This document shows, one piece after another, positions 11,765-22,150 of a DNA stretch of 64,000 nucleotides (its first letter is position 1; each line of letters starts with the position of its first letter). The translations under genes and the position numbers were made by a program. The notes under the pieces are model-generated. The model saw only the letters and a list, made by a program, of their open reading frames with translations. It had not been told where the DNA came from and ran no database searches. The DNA is taken from positions 128,658,758 to 128,722,757 of the forward strand of contig NC_134536.1 of assembly GCF_050624435.1 (NCBI RefSeq), read 5' to 3'. This stretch comes from Tenrec ecaudatus (lineage: Eukaryota > Chordata > Mammalia > Afrosoricida > Tenrecidae).

Positions 11765-11889
11765 GTGGCTACCTCTTCCTGGTGACAGCACTCCAGGTGT
11801 CTAAGATTATCTCCACCCGCCCATCATTCTCGCTCACCTAGCATCAAAAAGTTGAAGTCCTTGGGCCAGCCCAATCCCAACTACTAAGT

Positions 11890-12448
11890 GGGCACCTGCT
11901 CCTCCCCCCAGAAGAATTTATTTCAAAGGACAGCATTGAATCTTCAGCTCTGGGAGAGGGACATAACTGACTGGAGCACACGGAAACAGATGAAGCAGGA
12001 GGAGGAGGAGAGAGTGGAGCACATCATGGCCCACCAGGCCGTGAGGACGATGTTCCCAATTAGAGCAGCCAGTTGACAGAGAGAACCACATGGCCGGCCT
12101 CACTAGGAGACATGACATCCCTCACTGACCCATCGCCCTACAGGGGACAACACCAGAGACAGTGTGGGAATTCCACCCGATCTGATCCCGCCAGACATGA
12201 CACCCCTCACTGACCCATAGCCCTACAGGGGACAACACCAGAGACATAGTATGGGAATTCCACCCGATCTGATCCTGCCCACCACACCTAAGCAAAACAC
12301 TAAGGGAGTGCAACAGAACAGCAAGGGAATAGAGCAGCGATGTCCCCAGTAAATGCTGAAGGTGGACTTTGGGGCCAGGGCATGGTGCCCCAACAGACTG
12401 GACTGGAAAACACTCCTAAGGGCCAACAAACAATCGAACTAACTAAAA
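11890..12448 (+). repeat. Interspersed repeat, probably LINE-tail related, with internal duplication
   Basis: A block ending in a short A-run at about 12,440-12,448. It contains an ~85-bp unit occurring twice, at about 12,109-12,192 and 12,194-12,283, each with CCCTCACTGACCCAT and CTACAGGGGACAACACC. I recognise it as repeat-like for this genome but cannot prove which family it belongs to. Confidence 0.45.
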
Positions 12449-12560
12449 AAAAAGTTGGAAGTCTTTCTAAAATAAAAAGGTCAATTCATCATGCAAACAC
12501 GACAGTCCTAAAACGTGTACCTAATAATAGACCTTAAATACATGAAACAATGTTAGGGAA
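12449..12560 (+). repeat. Old L1 ORF2 fragment
   Basis: 'GGTCAATTCATCATGC' and 'ACCTAATAATAGACC' match the L1 ORF2 segment that normally reads AAGGACTAATTCACCAAG ... GCACCTAATAACAGAGC. It is short and broken. Confidence 0.6.
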
Positions 12561-12564
12561 GGTA

Positions 12565-13440
12565 TTAATAATTTTAGAAATAGTAACCATTTATTGAACA
12601 GTCACACTATTCATGGTTAGAGATATACAATAAGTAACTCATTCCGTGAAGGTAAACAAGTGACCATCTAGTTCAAAAGCAATAAAACACACATGAAGCA
12701 CACCAGCCTGTGTGATCGTGAGATGTCAATGGAATCAGGTATCAGGCATCAGAACAAAATCATACCCAATGTGTGTGGGGGGGGTATGGAGTGGAGACCC
12801 AGTGCCCATCTCCAGACAATTGGACATCCCCTTACAGAGGGACGAGATGAGCCAGTCAGGGTGCAGTATAGCACTGATGAAACTTACCTTTAGTTGTTTG
12901 ATGCTCCTTCCCCCACTATCATCACCTCAATTCTACCTTAAAAATCAGATTATACCAGAGCTTGCACACTGCTACAGATAAGAGCCCGCAACACAGGGAG
13001 AATCCAGGATAGATAAACCCCTCGGGGCCAACAAAGAGAGTAGAGAGATTAGGGGAGGGTGGGGGGAGAAGGGGAACTTATTGCAAGGATCAACCTACAA
13101 CCCCCTCCTAGGGGGACAAACAAGGAAAAAGTGGGCGAGGGGCAACAGGATGATGTAAGATATGAAAATATAACTTATCAAGGGTTTGGGAGGGATGATG
13201 GGTGGAAGAGGGAGGGGAAAGAAATGAGCTGCTATTGGGCTCAAGTGGGAAGTAAATGCTTTCAAAATTACGATGGCAGCATATGTACAAAGGTGCTTGA
13301 CACACTGGATGAATGTTTGGATTGTGATAAGAGATGTAAGAGCCCCCAATAAAAGTATTTTTTTTAAGTAACTCATTCAATCCTGTCAATTGAATCAAGG
13401 CACATAAGCAAGTGTCAAAGTCTGGCTACAGTCACAGGTC
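12565..13440 (+). repeat. MIR-like repeat split by an L1 insertion
   Basis: 'ACCATTTATTGAACAG' and 'AAGTAACTCATTC' at the left continue after 13,378 with 'AATCCTGTCAATTGAATCAAGGCAC', the order of an old MIR read through its core. The insert is described separately. Confidence 0.5.
12645..13364 (+). mobile_element. Tenrec-type L1 tail, sense, with target-site duplication
   Basis: The longest sense copy in the window. It ends 'GAGCCCCCAATAAAAG' plus a T-run at 13,364. TAAGTAACTCATTC occurs at 12,631-12,644 and again at 13,365-13,378, a 14-bp exact target-site duplication. The frame at 13,059-13,352 is chance reading of a 3' UTR. Confidence 0.8.
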
Positions 13441-14850
13441 TGTGGAGGGGAGAGGGACCTGTATCTTACAGGGGATACACAAATTGCATTGACAATTGAG
13501 TTGGTATGAGATAAACTCAGCTGGACTTAACAATTTTTGGTATTTGATAGAATACCATTTTAGTGACTTTAGTCACTTTTTCAAAACGGCACTGTCAGTA
13601 ACTGCTAATGCATTCCTACAAAAAATAATAGTTTTTCCTTGTTAGCATTCTTTACAAAGCCTCTTTGTAAAGAATAACAGACACTTTGTTTTCTTTGTTC
13701 AGAATCACAGACCCCAGGCAAGGAAGGAGTGAAATGTGAAAGACGGCAAATGCTCAGTAAGGAGCCTCTGTGCCTCTGGGTTCTAAGTGCTGACCTGAGA
13801 GAGTCAGGCTGACTGAAGTTCTTCAATCATGTAATGTGGGAAGAAGGCCACCGAAGACAGGGAGCAACTACACATCCACCTTGCTGACTTGACAAATGGT
13901 GGAAAGGCAGCCTGGTACCCACACCCAGATTCATGCCGCTCCGTGTGGGGTCTTGTGCTGGATGTTGGGATCAAGATGGCCTGCCTAGGAGGGGTGGGGC
14001 AAAGAGCACCAGGAAGCGCACCTGCCCGCTGGAAGGAATACCTGATGTACCTCCAGAAGTTCCAACTGGGATGGTCCCTCAGAGGAGGAGGCAGCCCACC
14101 TGAAAAGAAACACATCAGTGCCAGGCTTCAACCTCCTAAAGTGAGCCCTCTCCGTGAGAGCCAGAGAAGGGGCAAACTAGGCAGAAGCACACAGTCAGGT
14201 TCAGGGGAAGATAAAACACCCCCAAATGCACTGCTTGTTGAGCTGGCGCAGCCTCCGGTGACCCTTCAGTGCAGAGCAGATCTGCCTGCAGGGTCTCTGT
14301 GGTCCTAGAGGCAGCTAGCACACGGGAGCAGATAGGGGAGTGCTCACCCACTGTGCCATCAGGACTTCTGCTGGTCGAGGAGGAAGCTGAAACTTTGCAA
14401 GTTTGCTAAGGAACAATCCCCTAATGCGGTTAAAAGGCTAAGGACCTCTAAACAGTCCTCGTAGCAAGAAACAAAGTAAAAAGTGCAGAAAATTTTGTCT
14501 CAGGGTGTGTTAGTCTTAGCCCCTTAGACATCAGCAAGGTGGATAAAAAGTTGTAAACAGTACTGGGGGCAGACAATTCCAGAAGTGAGACTGTGAGGAG
14601 GTTTATAGATTTCCGGGGATCTCAGACACACTGGTGAGTGTGCACACGGTCTTGACATATGGAAGGAACTTATTGCAGAAAGCTCTGTTTCGGCACAGGA
14701 CACCGTGGAAGGTCCGATTCCTCTGCTGTGCAATGGGCCCGAGGTCATCAGCATTCCCCCTTGCCCTTCTCTTGCTTAGCTACTGTTTAGGTTTTCCATT
14801 TTATTTTCTAAGTAGTTCCATTCACACTGTTTTACGATTACTACTGAGAT
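13441..14850. other. Intergenic, nothing firmly recognised
   Basis: Contains open frames (for example 13,889-14,308, 139 codons, plus strand) with no recognisable domain. A segment near 13,970 has AAGATGGCC, as in some LINE promoters, but that alone is not evidence. Confidence 0.4.
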
Positions 14851-15440
14851 AGAATTCACATGCCCTAAAGCCTTTTTGAAGTGCAGAGTGGAGTGGTTTC
14901 TGGTTTAGCCACCATCTCTATTTTCATCTCCCCAAACAGAAGTCTGGGGCTCATTCACACAGCAAACCAAACAAAACCGTCTTCACAAAGTAGACGCTGA
15001 CTCGTGGCAGCCCCATGTGCTTCCTAAGTCTCATGGCTGAGACTTTTTAGAAGAAGATTGCCAGGCCTTTCTTCTGAGGCACTTCTGGGTAGGTTCCAGC
15101 CACCCATCTTTTGGTCTGGTGAGTAGCTGAGCCCTTCACTATTTGTGCTAGGCTGAGACTCCTGTATCCATTAGCAGGCACTCAGCTCCTCCTCTCCTCA
15201 AGCCGACTCCACTTTCTTTGTCTCTATGGGCTTAGATATTGGGGGACAGTTCATATAAATGGAATCATATAATAGGCGGCCTTTGTATTTGGCTTCTTTC
15301 ATTTAACACTTCTATGGTTTATGTGTAGCATGTGTCATTAATTCATCCTTTTTATGGCTGAATAGAATTCATCACCTTTTGACTATTGTGTATACTGCTG
15401 ACTGTCTGCCAGTTTTATGTGAACATGTTTCAGTTATCTT
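14850..15440 (-). repeat. Old L1 3' end split by an antisense AfroSINE
   Basis: Antisense L1 3' UTR at 14,855-14,940 and 15,170-15,440 ('TCATATAAATGGAATCATATAA', 'CATCCTTTTTATGGCTGAATAG'). Between them, about 14,955-15,165, lies an antisense AfroSINE ('GACGCTGACTCGTGGCAGCC', 'GAAGATTGCCAGGCCTTTC'). Confidence 0.65.
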
Positions 15441-15459
15441 GGGCATATGAGAATAAATG

Positions 15460-15725
15460 AAAAAGTATTACTATAAAATCATTGAAACCTTTATTAAACA
15501 AAAATAGCAAACTATGAAGCAATTGTTCTTTGATAGCTCCTCTGTCTAGGTTGTTCGCTTCTGAAGGTGGTTTCTTTCACTCTCTGCAACCCTTCCCCAA
15601 AGAATTCTGCACTCTACGCCACATGGAAACAGCGGCCGCGCAGCCTTGGTGGACTCCAATGGTGCTCCTTTTCAATGTGTTCGAGTTTGGGGCAAGGTCA
15701 GAACTGTAGGGTGAATGGGATAAGT
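15460..15725 (-). mobile_element. Possible mariner-like transposase 3' fragment
   Basis: The minus strand reads HSPYSSDLAPNSNTL, close to the mariner signature YSPDLAP, followed by 35 further residues and a stop. The inverted repeats were not found. It is too short to assign to a subfamily and is distinct from the copy at 2,552-3,795. Confidence 0.4.
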
Positions 15726-16375
15726 TTTTTTTAATCATTTTATTGGGAGCTCTTATAGATGTCATAACATTCCATAATTCAGATAGATCAAGCAAACTTG
15801 TACAATTGCTACCACAATCAGTTTCCAAACATTTTCTTTCTTCTTGAACTCTTTGATATCAGTTCCCCTTTATCCCCTCCTCCCCCACCTTTCCCCCAGG
15901 AAACCTTGTTATTATTGTTATATGTTATTATTATTTTACTATATATAGACAGATAGATGTATCCATTCACCTACAATTCTGTTATTCATTCCCCTCAATG
16001 GGATTATATAGTCATCATTGCTACCAACACCCCCTTCCCTCCCCCTCCTCTCCCCTCCCCTCCCCCCTGTCTTTCTGTATCCTCAGGGAATCATTATTCC
16101 CATTGCTGTTCCTAAAGCGTCATCCATCCTGACTTCCATTCCTGCATCAAACGATCTTAATTATACAGATGAACATACATAGGGTCTAACAGTATTAATG
16201 AGGTGAAACATAAGTCTTAATAATAAGGGGAAGAAAGAACCCAAGGATAGTTGTGTTTCATCAGTGCTATACTGCAGCCTGATTTTGTCATCCCCTCAGC
16301 CTGGCCCCTCTGTGAGAGACTGTCTGCTTGTCATAGAGGTGGGTTTTGGGTGTCTACTTTGTCTACACTCAGGGT
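15726..16375 (-). mobile_element. Tenrec-type L1 tail, older copy, antisense
   Basis: Starts with TTTTTTTTAATCATTTTATTGGGAG and runs through the pyrimidine-rich block into 'ATCAGTGCTATACTGCAGCC', sequence also found in the copy at 12,645-13,364. It is more diverged from the other copies, so it is likely an older subfamily. Confidence 0.65.
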
Positions 16376-16534
16376 AAGGTTTCTAAATGAAATTTCATAG
16401 AGCCAGCCCTTTGCTACCCTTCAAGACCGTGCCGCTATGCTCGTTATTGGCAGGAGGGGAGGGCCCTGCAACTTTCCTGGCCTTTTCTCACCGCACGGTC
16501 ATCCCTTTTCTTAAAACTGCTTCCTAATACCACC

Positions 16535-17230
16535 GCTTGTCTCTCAGTTTGCCCCACTGTGGTTGCTATGATGCTGGAAGGTACGTCTCATTGATAGCTG
16601 AAGCTATGTCCTTGGTATTTCAAAGACAGAGTCACTGTGCCAAAAAGAACTGGTCCTCATTCAGCCATTTCAGGAGGTGCTGAAGGAAAAACGGGAAGCT
16701 TCACTGAAAGCATTGGCCAAAAGCAAAGCTCTAGGAATTGATGGAACACTGATTAAAATGTTTCAACAGGCCAATGAAGCACTGGAAGTACTTACTCATC
16801 ATTACCAGGGAATTTGGAAGGCAGCCACTTGGCCAACTGACTGAAAGAGATCCATATTTGTACCCATTCCAAAGAAGGGTGACCCCACAGAATGCTCATC
16901 ATTGACATCACATGCAAGTAAAGCTTTGCTGAAGATCATCCAGCAATGGTTGCAGCATACACTGACAGGGAGCTGCTGCCAGATTCAGAAGAGGACGTGG
17001 AACCAGGGAGATCATTGCTGATGTCAGATGGATCGGGACTGAAACCAGAGAACACCAGAATGATGTTTACTTGTATTTCCTGGACTACACCAAAGCATGT
17101 GAATGTGTAACTAGCCTTGAGAAGAATGGAAATCCCAGAACACTTCATTGTGCTCACCTGGAACATGTACCTGGATAAGAGGCAGCTGTGCCAGCAGAAC
17201 GAAGGACTCCTGCACGGTTGAAAATACAGA
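16535..17230 (+). mobile_element. RTE (BovB-like) LINE fragment
   Basis: The 5' part ('GTCTCTCAGTTTGCCCCACTGTGG') matches the leader of afrotherian RTE elements. From about 16,725 the plus strand reads pieces of the RTE reverse transcriptase: KALGIDGTLIKMFQQ, GIWKAATWPTD, then after a stop RSIFVPIPKKGDPTECS, and an HASK..LKIIQ motif, matching BovB WPEDWKRSVFIPIPKKGD. Several stops and frameshifts make it dead. The endonuclease part between leader and reverse transcriptase is missing. Confidence 0.75.
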
Positions 17231-17233
17231 AGG

Positions 17234-17975
17234 GCTCTTTGCCACATCTGCTGGGAGAGGAAAATCATTCTCTACAACCAGACATTTCCCTGTGCAGGGC
17301 CCCAGAGGAACCCTGTGGAGGGAATTCAATCAGATCAACATAGAATTCTGTCTTCTAAAAAAAAACTATTCTGTCTCAGAAAGAAAAAAGAAATTGGAAG
17401 AAAAAAAAGAAAGAAACGTCAGATTACAAAAAGAAAGAAAGAAGAGGAGGTTTGGAGCTGACAAATGGTGGGGAAATAGAAAGGAACTGGCTACAGTTCC
17501 CACTAACTGTATTCATGAACAGACCATGATGAACGGTGTGACACTGGGCTTCTGAGAAAAGATGAGGACTGGGTGTGCCCACTTCCCCACTAGCATGGTT
17601 ATTCAGAAGAATGGGTCTCACTGAAAGCCGTAATTTCTTGGGTGACAAATACATTCGGAGGGTTCAGACACGTGTTGTTTGTTCTGTTTCTCATGCCCAG
17701 AAAGATGAGTTAATTCTTGAAAGAAACGACATTGAACTTGTATCAAATGCAGCTGCTTTGATCCAGCAAACCACACCAGTTAAAAACAAGGATATCAGAA
17801 CATTTGGGGATGGTATCTTATGTTTCTAAAAAAGGAACAGTTCAGCAGGTTGATGGGTAAGATCTAAGAGGTGTCCACCTACAGTCTAGATACTGTCTTT
17901 AGACCTGTCCATGATGCTTTGATGCCATAAATGTATCTAATGAAAAATAAAAATAAATACAGAAAGGAGAAATAA
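17234..17975 (+). pseudogene. RPL9: RPL9 processed pseudogene
   Basis: An intronless copy of ribosomal protein L9 (uL6) mRNA. It begins with 5' UTR-like CTCTTTGCC, and the start codon position reads AGG instead of ATG near 17,255. Recognisable parts are [67 protein letters not shown] and [16 protein letters not shown]. About 45 nucleotides near the N-terminus are missing, an A-rich ~80-bp insertion sits at 17,357-17,437, and stops follow at GVTLGF and after about 17,829. An A-rich tail closes it near 17,975. It abuts the RTE fragment. No protein is expected. Confidence 0.88.
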
Positions 17976-18039
17976 ATACAGAAAGGTGTGTGTCAGGGTT
18001 ACATCTTCTGCCCCATTTCACATTTCTACCTACAAGATA

Positions 18040-18400
18040 TTAAACAAACTCACCACCATTGAGTCAGTGCTGACTCATCAGGAACCCCTGTGAGTTTGTG
18101 AGACCATAACCTTTTTTTAAATCATTTTATTGAGGACTCACACAACTCATCACAATCCATACATACATCCATTCTGTCAAGCACATTTGTACATTTGTTG
18201 CCATCATCATTCTCAAAACATTTGCTTTCAACTTGAGCCCTTGGTATCAGCTCATTTTCCCCCATCCCTTTCCGCTCTCCCCTCCTTCACGAACCCTTGA
18301 TAATTTATAAATTATTATTTTGTCATATCTTACACTGTCTGACGTCGAGACCGTAACCATTTATGGGCATAGAAAGCCCAGTCTTTCTCTCCCAATACAT
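18040..18400 (-). repeat. AfroSINE interrupted by an L1 tail
   Basis: Antisense AfroSINE halves at 18,040-18,111 and 18,347-18,400 are separated by an antisense L1 tail at 18,112-18,346. The flanking duplication is GAGACCATAACC (18,100-18,111) and GAGACCGTAACC (18,347-18,358), one mismatch in 12. The SINE is therefore older than this L1 insertion. Confidence 0.75.
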
Positions 18401-18419
18401 AAGTGATCGATTTCTCTAC

Positions 18420-18770
18420 CAACTCATCAATATTTGTTTATTGTCCATCTTTTCCTTCTGGCCATCCTAGTGGGTGTGAAATGGTATCTCCTTGTGGTAC
18501 TGATTTGCGTTTCCATTGTCTATCAGTTGGTCACACTGTTGTGCCTTGCATGTTTCCAGAAGGTGTGTCTCCGGTATTCCACATACTAGCAGGGCCACCC
18601 AGAGGGGAGCAGATTTCAGCAGCGATTCCAGGCTGAGAACAGACTAGGAAGGAATGCAGCTGTGCATTTCAGAGGGGTTAGCCACAGAAAATCTTGAGGA
18701 GCAGCAGAACCCGGTCAGATACCGCGACCAAAGATGGGATACTAGGATTACACTAGGAGAGGTCACGAGA
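18420..18770. repeat. Old L1 piece followed by RTE leader piece
   Basis: 'GGCCATCCTAGTGGGTGTGAAATGG' (about 18,460) is antisense L1 ORF2/3' region. From about 18,500, 'CTATCAGTTGGTCACACTGTTG' and 'CCAGGCTGAGAACAGACTAGGAAG' match the afrotherian RTE leader in sense. Confidence 0.55.
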
Positions 18771-18889
18771 AATACATAACTGGTCTCCAAATGGCCTTTT
18801 TTAAGGTAGTAAGCATGCTATTACAAGCAAGACCATGGCACGAAGACCACGTGTTCGGCTTCAAAACCGGGTCTTGAGCCCTTTGAAAG

Positions 18890-19060
18890 GATAGCTATCA
18901 CTTTTAGAGAATTTGTGTGGCAGCCGTTGTTTGGGCACTTGACATGGGTTAACTCCTCTTAATCCCTACCACAGTCCGGAGAAAGGACGTGCATTTTACT
19001 CCTGAGCGGGCGTGGGAAGCAAACAGTAAGAGACACAGGTGCGCTCCCGGGCTCCTGCGT
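18890..19060. repeat. MIR-like fragment
   Basis: 'ATGGGTTAACTCCTCTTAATCCCTACCACAG' resembles the MIR core segment 'GTATTAACTCATTTAATCCTCACAAC'. It lies just before the CpG island. Confidence 0.45.
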
Positions 19061-19159
19061 TGGCTTCTAGAAGCCCTTGCTCTTAACCGCTTCGCTGGAC
19101 TTACCAAGGCGGGATGCAGCCATTTCAAAGACATACCTGGCCCTCTCTCGGGTACCTTT

Positions 19160-19720
19160 CCTCTCGGCCCTAGCACCTTCCTCGCACCCCTCTCTTCCCA
19201 GCTCGGAGCTCGCTGGCTCCAGGACCCTGGCCGCTGCCGCGCTGTGGCTGCAGTCTTCTTGCTAGAACCCGGGAGGCTGCCGGCGCCGCCCAGCAGCTAG
19301 GTAGGTCCCCGGGGGCCAATGGGCGCCCGGCAGCCGCGGGCTCCGTCCAATGCGGCGCGGGGGCGGGGCCGCGGGGGCGGGGCGGGCCGGGCGTCAGCTC
19401 GCGCGGCGGGCCCTGAGGTGCCCGCGTCCCGCCGAGCGCAGCCATGAGCTGGACCTGCCCGCGCTGCCAGCAGCCGGTTTTCTTCGGTGAGGTCGGGGCC
19501 GAGGGCGGGCGCGGGCGGACGAGGGCCGCCGGGGTTTCTGCGGCGCGGGCGGCAGACAAGTCCCGGGCCTCCCTTTCCACCTGTGGAGGCGCAGGGGCTC
19601 CGGGACCCCCTCTACCGGCGGGGCACGATACAGCTGGCCTCTGGGCGACCCCAGGGAAGGTGGCAGGGGGACCGGGCTTTCCGGGAGAGCTGGGAGCGTG
19701 GGGCAGAGGAAGCCGCCCCT
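19160..19720 (+). promoter_or_regulatory. CRIP3: CpG-island promoter of CRIP3
   Basis: GC content and CpG density rise sharply here, spanning the first exon. Two CCAAT motifs (about 19,316 and 19,348) precede GGGGCGGGG-type Sp1 boxes at about 19,360-19,385, 60-85 bases before the start codon. No TATA box is seen. This is the layout of a broad, TATA-less promoter. The exact transcription start cannot be read from sequence. Confidence 0.7.
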
Positions 19721-21838
19721 GCAGCCCGGCCCCACTTTGCCCCCCACAGCTGAGAAAGTGAGCTCCGTGGGCAAGAACTGGCACCCCTTCTGCCTGAAAT
19801 GTGACCACTGCCACAGCGTCCTGTCCCCCGGCGGTCACGCGGAGGTGAGGCCCGCCAGGGGGCACGGCCCTCTTTGTCGCCGCCACCGCCCCAGGCCCAA
19901 CGACAAGTCTGCCAAGGCAACACAGCTGCCTGCTGGACCCCAAAGCCACCCATCCCGTGAGCACCACACCAGCCTCAGCCTGGAGCAGCAGTGCCCCCGC
20001 TAGGCCTGACACCACCCACCCTCCCTCAATCTGTCAGTCATTCTGTCTGGTGCCCAACCATCACCAAGGCCCACGATTCCCCACCCTGCCTCCTGGGCCA
20101 GCCCAGTCCAGTGTAGAGGCACCCTCTACCCACTGCCTGTTTGGGGGGGATAACCTATGGTCCCATAGACTATGGGGCCCAGAAGAGCCACCACCACCCT
20201 TTGACCTGAGCGACCCCCTTCCCTCTGCTTGTGCCCAGCACAATGGGAGGCCATATTGCCACAAGCCATGCTACGGGGCTCTCTTCGGACTCAGGGGTAA
20301 GTCTGAGCCTGGAGGGGCCAGGGCACAGCACACCCTTCCTGTGGCTGTGGCTGCCTGCTGGCTGCAGCCTGTATTTTCTCTGCAGGGGCAAACATTGGCG
20401 GTGTGGACTCCTACTGCTACAACCCCCCGACCCCTACCCCTGCCAGCACCACTCCCCTCAGCCCCAGCAGCTTCAGCCCCCCCAGACCCAGGACCGGCAT
20501 CCCGCAGGGCAAGAAAAGTAAGTGAGGTTGAATCCCCCACCCTCAACCCCCAACTTTTCTGAACCCTCCCCTGGCTGGAACAGGAGGAGGGGTGAGGTGC
20601 AACCTTCCACCCAGCTCTCTGAGGTAAACAGGGCAGATGGTGCTATCACCCCATTTAACAGACGAAGAGACGGGTTCACCCAAGGCAGGTGAGCTTGTGT
20701 AGTCACACAGCGAGTCAGAGGCAGCCCCTGAGCCGGCTCAGAGCCATGGAAGGAACACCGTGGGGGGGAGGGGTGCTAGGATGGGGCAGCACCCCCCACC
20801 TTTGTCAGTATCTCCCCTCTGGCCCTATTCTTCCCTCCCACTGCCCAGACTGGGCACGGATACCATGCTCCCCAACACCTGACACCTCTGCCCTGGCCAG
20901 CTCCTCTGTCAGGCTCAGGTTGCCTGAAGATTGGGTTGCTCACAGGGCTGGGCTACTGGGCCCCGGTGCCCTTGGGAGGGCCAGGAGGAAGTCGGTGGTC
21001 TGTCCCATGCAGAGATGGGGCAGGGGAGGTCAGATGGGACGCAAAGTAGACTGGTGGCTGTCCGGCTGAGTCTGGGAGGCTCTGGGGTGAGCATGGCTTA
21101 TGGAAAAGGCTAGTGCCCTGCTTAGGTACAGGCTCCCACCTCAAGCCCTGGCCTGAGCCTCTCCCCCTTAAAGGCCCTCCCCACCTGAAGACCTTCACTG
21201 GGGAGACTTTGCTGTGTCCTGGCTGCGGGGAGCCTGTCTACTTTGGTAAGTAAAGGTAGAAGACTTGGTGCAGCGTGGGCAGCAAGGGGCAGGGAGGTGG
21301 GTCCCAGGCAGGCGGGCTGCCCGTCCCCAGAGCCATTGCCTCTTTCCCCCACCAGCTGAGAAGGTGATGTCTTTGGGCAGAAATTGGCATCGGCCCTGTC
21401 TGAGGTGCCAGCGCTGCCGGAAGACACTGACGGCTGGGAGTCACGCTGAGGTGAGCAGGGCAGAGATGGGTGGGTCTGTTTGGGGCAGGACGGACTGGGA
21501 AGAGAGACAGGCTTAGATGGGCTTTCTTTTCTTTCTCTGTCCCAGCATGACGGCGTCCCCTACTGCCACATTCCCTGCTACGGCTACCTGTTTGGCCCCA
21601 AAGGTGGGCAGCCCCACCCCAGACACCAAGCCAGAAGTATGGCGTGTCCATGGGCCGTGGGGATATGGGAACAACTCCCTCTGTGATTGAATACCATCCT
21701 CTCCTCCCCCACCACCCCATCCTCATCCGGGTATCCTCAGCCCCCAGCCCCACGATGACAGAGCCCTCTCCCTCAGGTGTGAACATTGGCGATGTGGGCT
21801 GCTACATCTATGACCCAGCAGAGAGACAGCCCAAGTGA
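19444..21838 (+). CDS. CRIP3: CRIP3, cysteine-rich protein with two LIM domains (8 exons)
   Basis: Coding exons: 19,444-19,486; 19,750-19,844; 20,239-20,296; 20,386-20,517; 21,174-21,245; 21,356-21,450; 21,546-21,603; 21,777-21,838. Joined, they give 204 residues and a TGA, all with GT-AG introns. The product starts [14 protein letters not shown], as in human CRIP3, and matches it almost throughout. LIM1 has zinc ligands C5, C8, H26, C29, C32, C35, C53 and C57. LIM2 has C124, C127, H145, C148, C151, C154, C172 and C176. Each LIM is followed by a glycine-rich NIGG/NIGD segment, and a Pro/Ser linker lies between. LIM domains bind zinc and serve as protein-contact modules. CRIP-family proteins are small nuclear/cytoplasmic adaptors, and a precise role for CRIP3 is not established. 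The start lies in GCCATGA inside the CpG island. No broken frame was seen. Confidence 0.95.
20620..20760 (-). repeat. MIR in CRIP3 intron 4
   Basis: 'CATTTAACAGACGAAGAGACGGG' and 'GTAGTCACACAGCGAGTCAGAGG' follow the MIR consensus (CATTTTACAGATGAGGAAACTGAGG, GTCACACAGCTAGTAAGTGG). Confidence 0.6.
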
Positions 21839-22124
21839 GGCCTTCACAGGAGAGACCACTCCAGCTCAGGCCGCTCACCACCCCTCTCCATGGTGCAGGG
21901 CGGGCTGTGGGACTCTCCAGTCCCGTGGTGGTGTGGGGGGCAGTGGCCTGGGTCTCGGCTCCCTGGGAGGAGCAGGTTTGTGGACTGAGAGCCTGGCTTT
22001 TCTCTGCCAGCTCTTCCCTCTCCCATCCCTCGCCTCCCTGTCTGCTCATGGGTCCTAGGCCAACCCTTTCCAAGAGTGGCCTCCTTGCCCATCTCTTCCC
22101 CCAGCAAATTCTGGAGCTTTTCAG

Positions 22125-22150
22125 GCCTCATAAAACCGTGTTTATTGAGC
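22125..22150. terminator. Shared 3'-end signals of CRIP3 (+) and SLC22A7 (-)
   Basis: On the minus strand AATAAA lies at 22,146-22,141, 733 bases past the SLC22A7 stop. On the plus strand a CATAAA variant lies at 22,129-22,134, about 290 bases past the CRIP3 stop, with a GT-rich stretch at about 22,236 further on. The two convergent genes would end within a few tens of bases of each other. Cleavage sites are inferred. Confidence 0.5.

Noticed and set aside
13889-14308. 139-codon plus-strand frame
   Set aside because: No domain, no splice or promoter context; not separable from chance.
17148-17829. Two plus-strand frames that could be taken for a gene
   Set aside because: They are parts of the RPL9 retropseudogene and the RTE fragment.
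19170-20015. 281-codon minus-strand frame over the CRIP3 promoter
   Set aside because: A CpG island has few stop codons; Pro/Ala/Gly-rich product without similarity.
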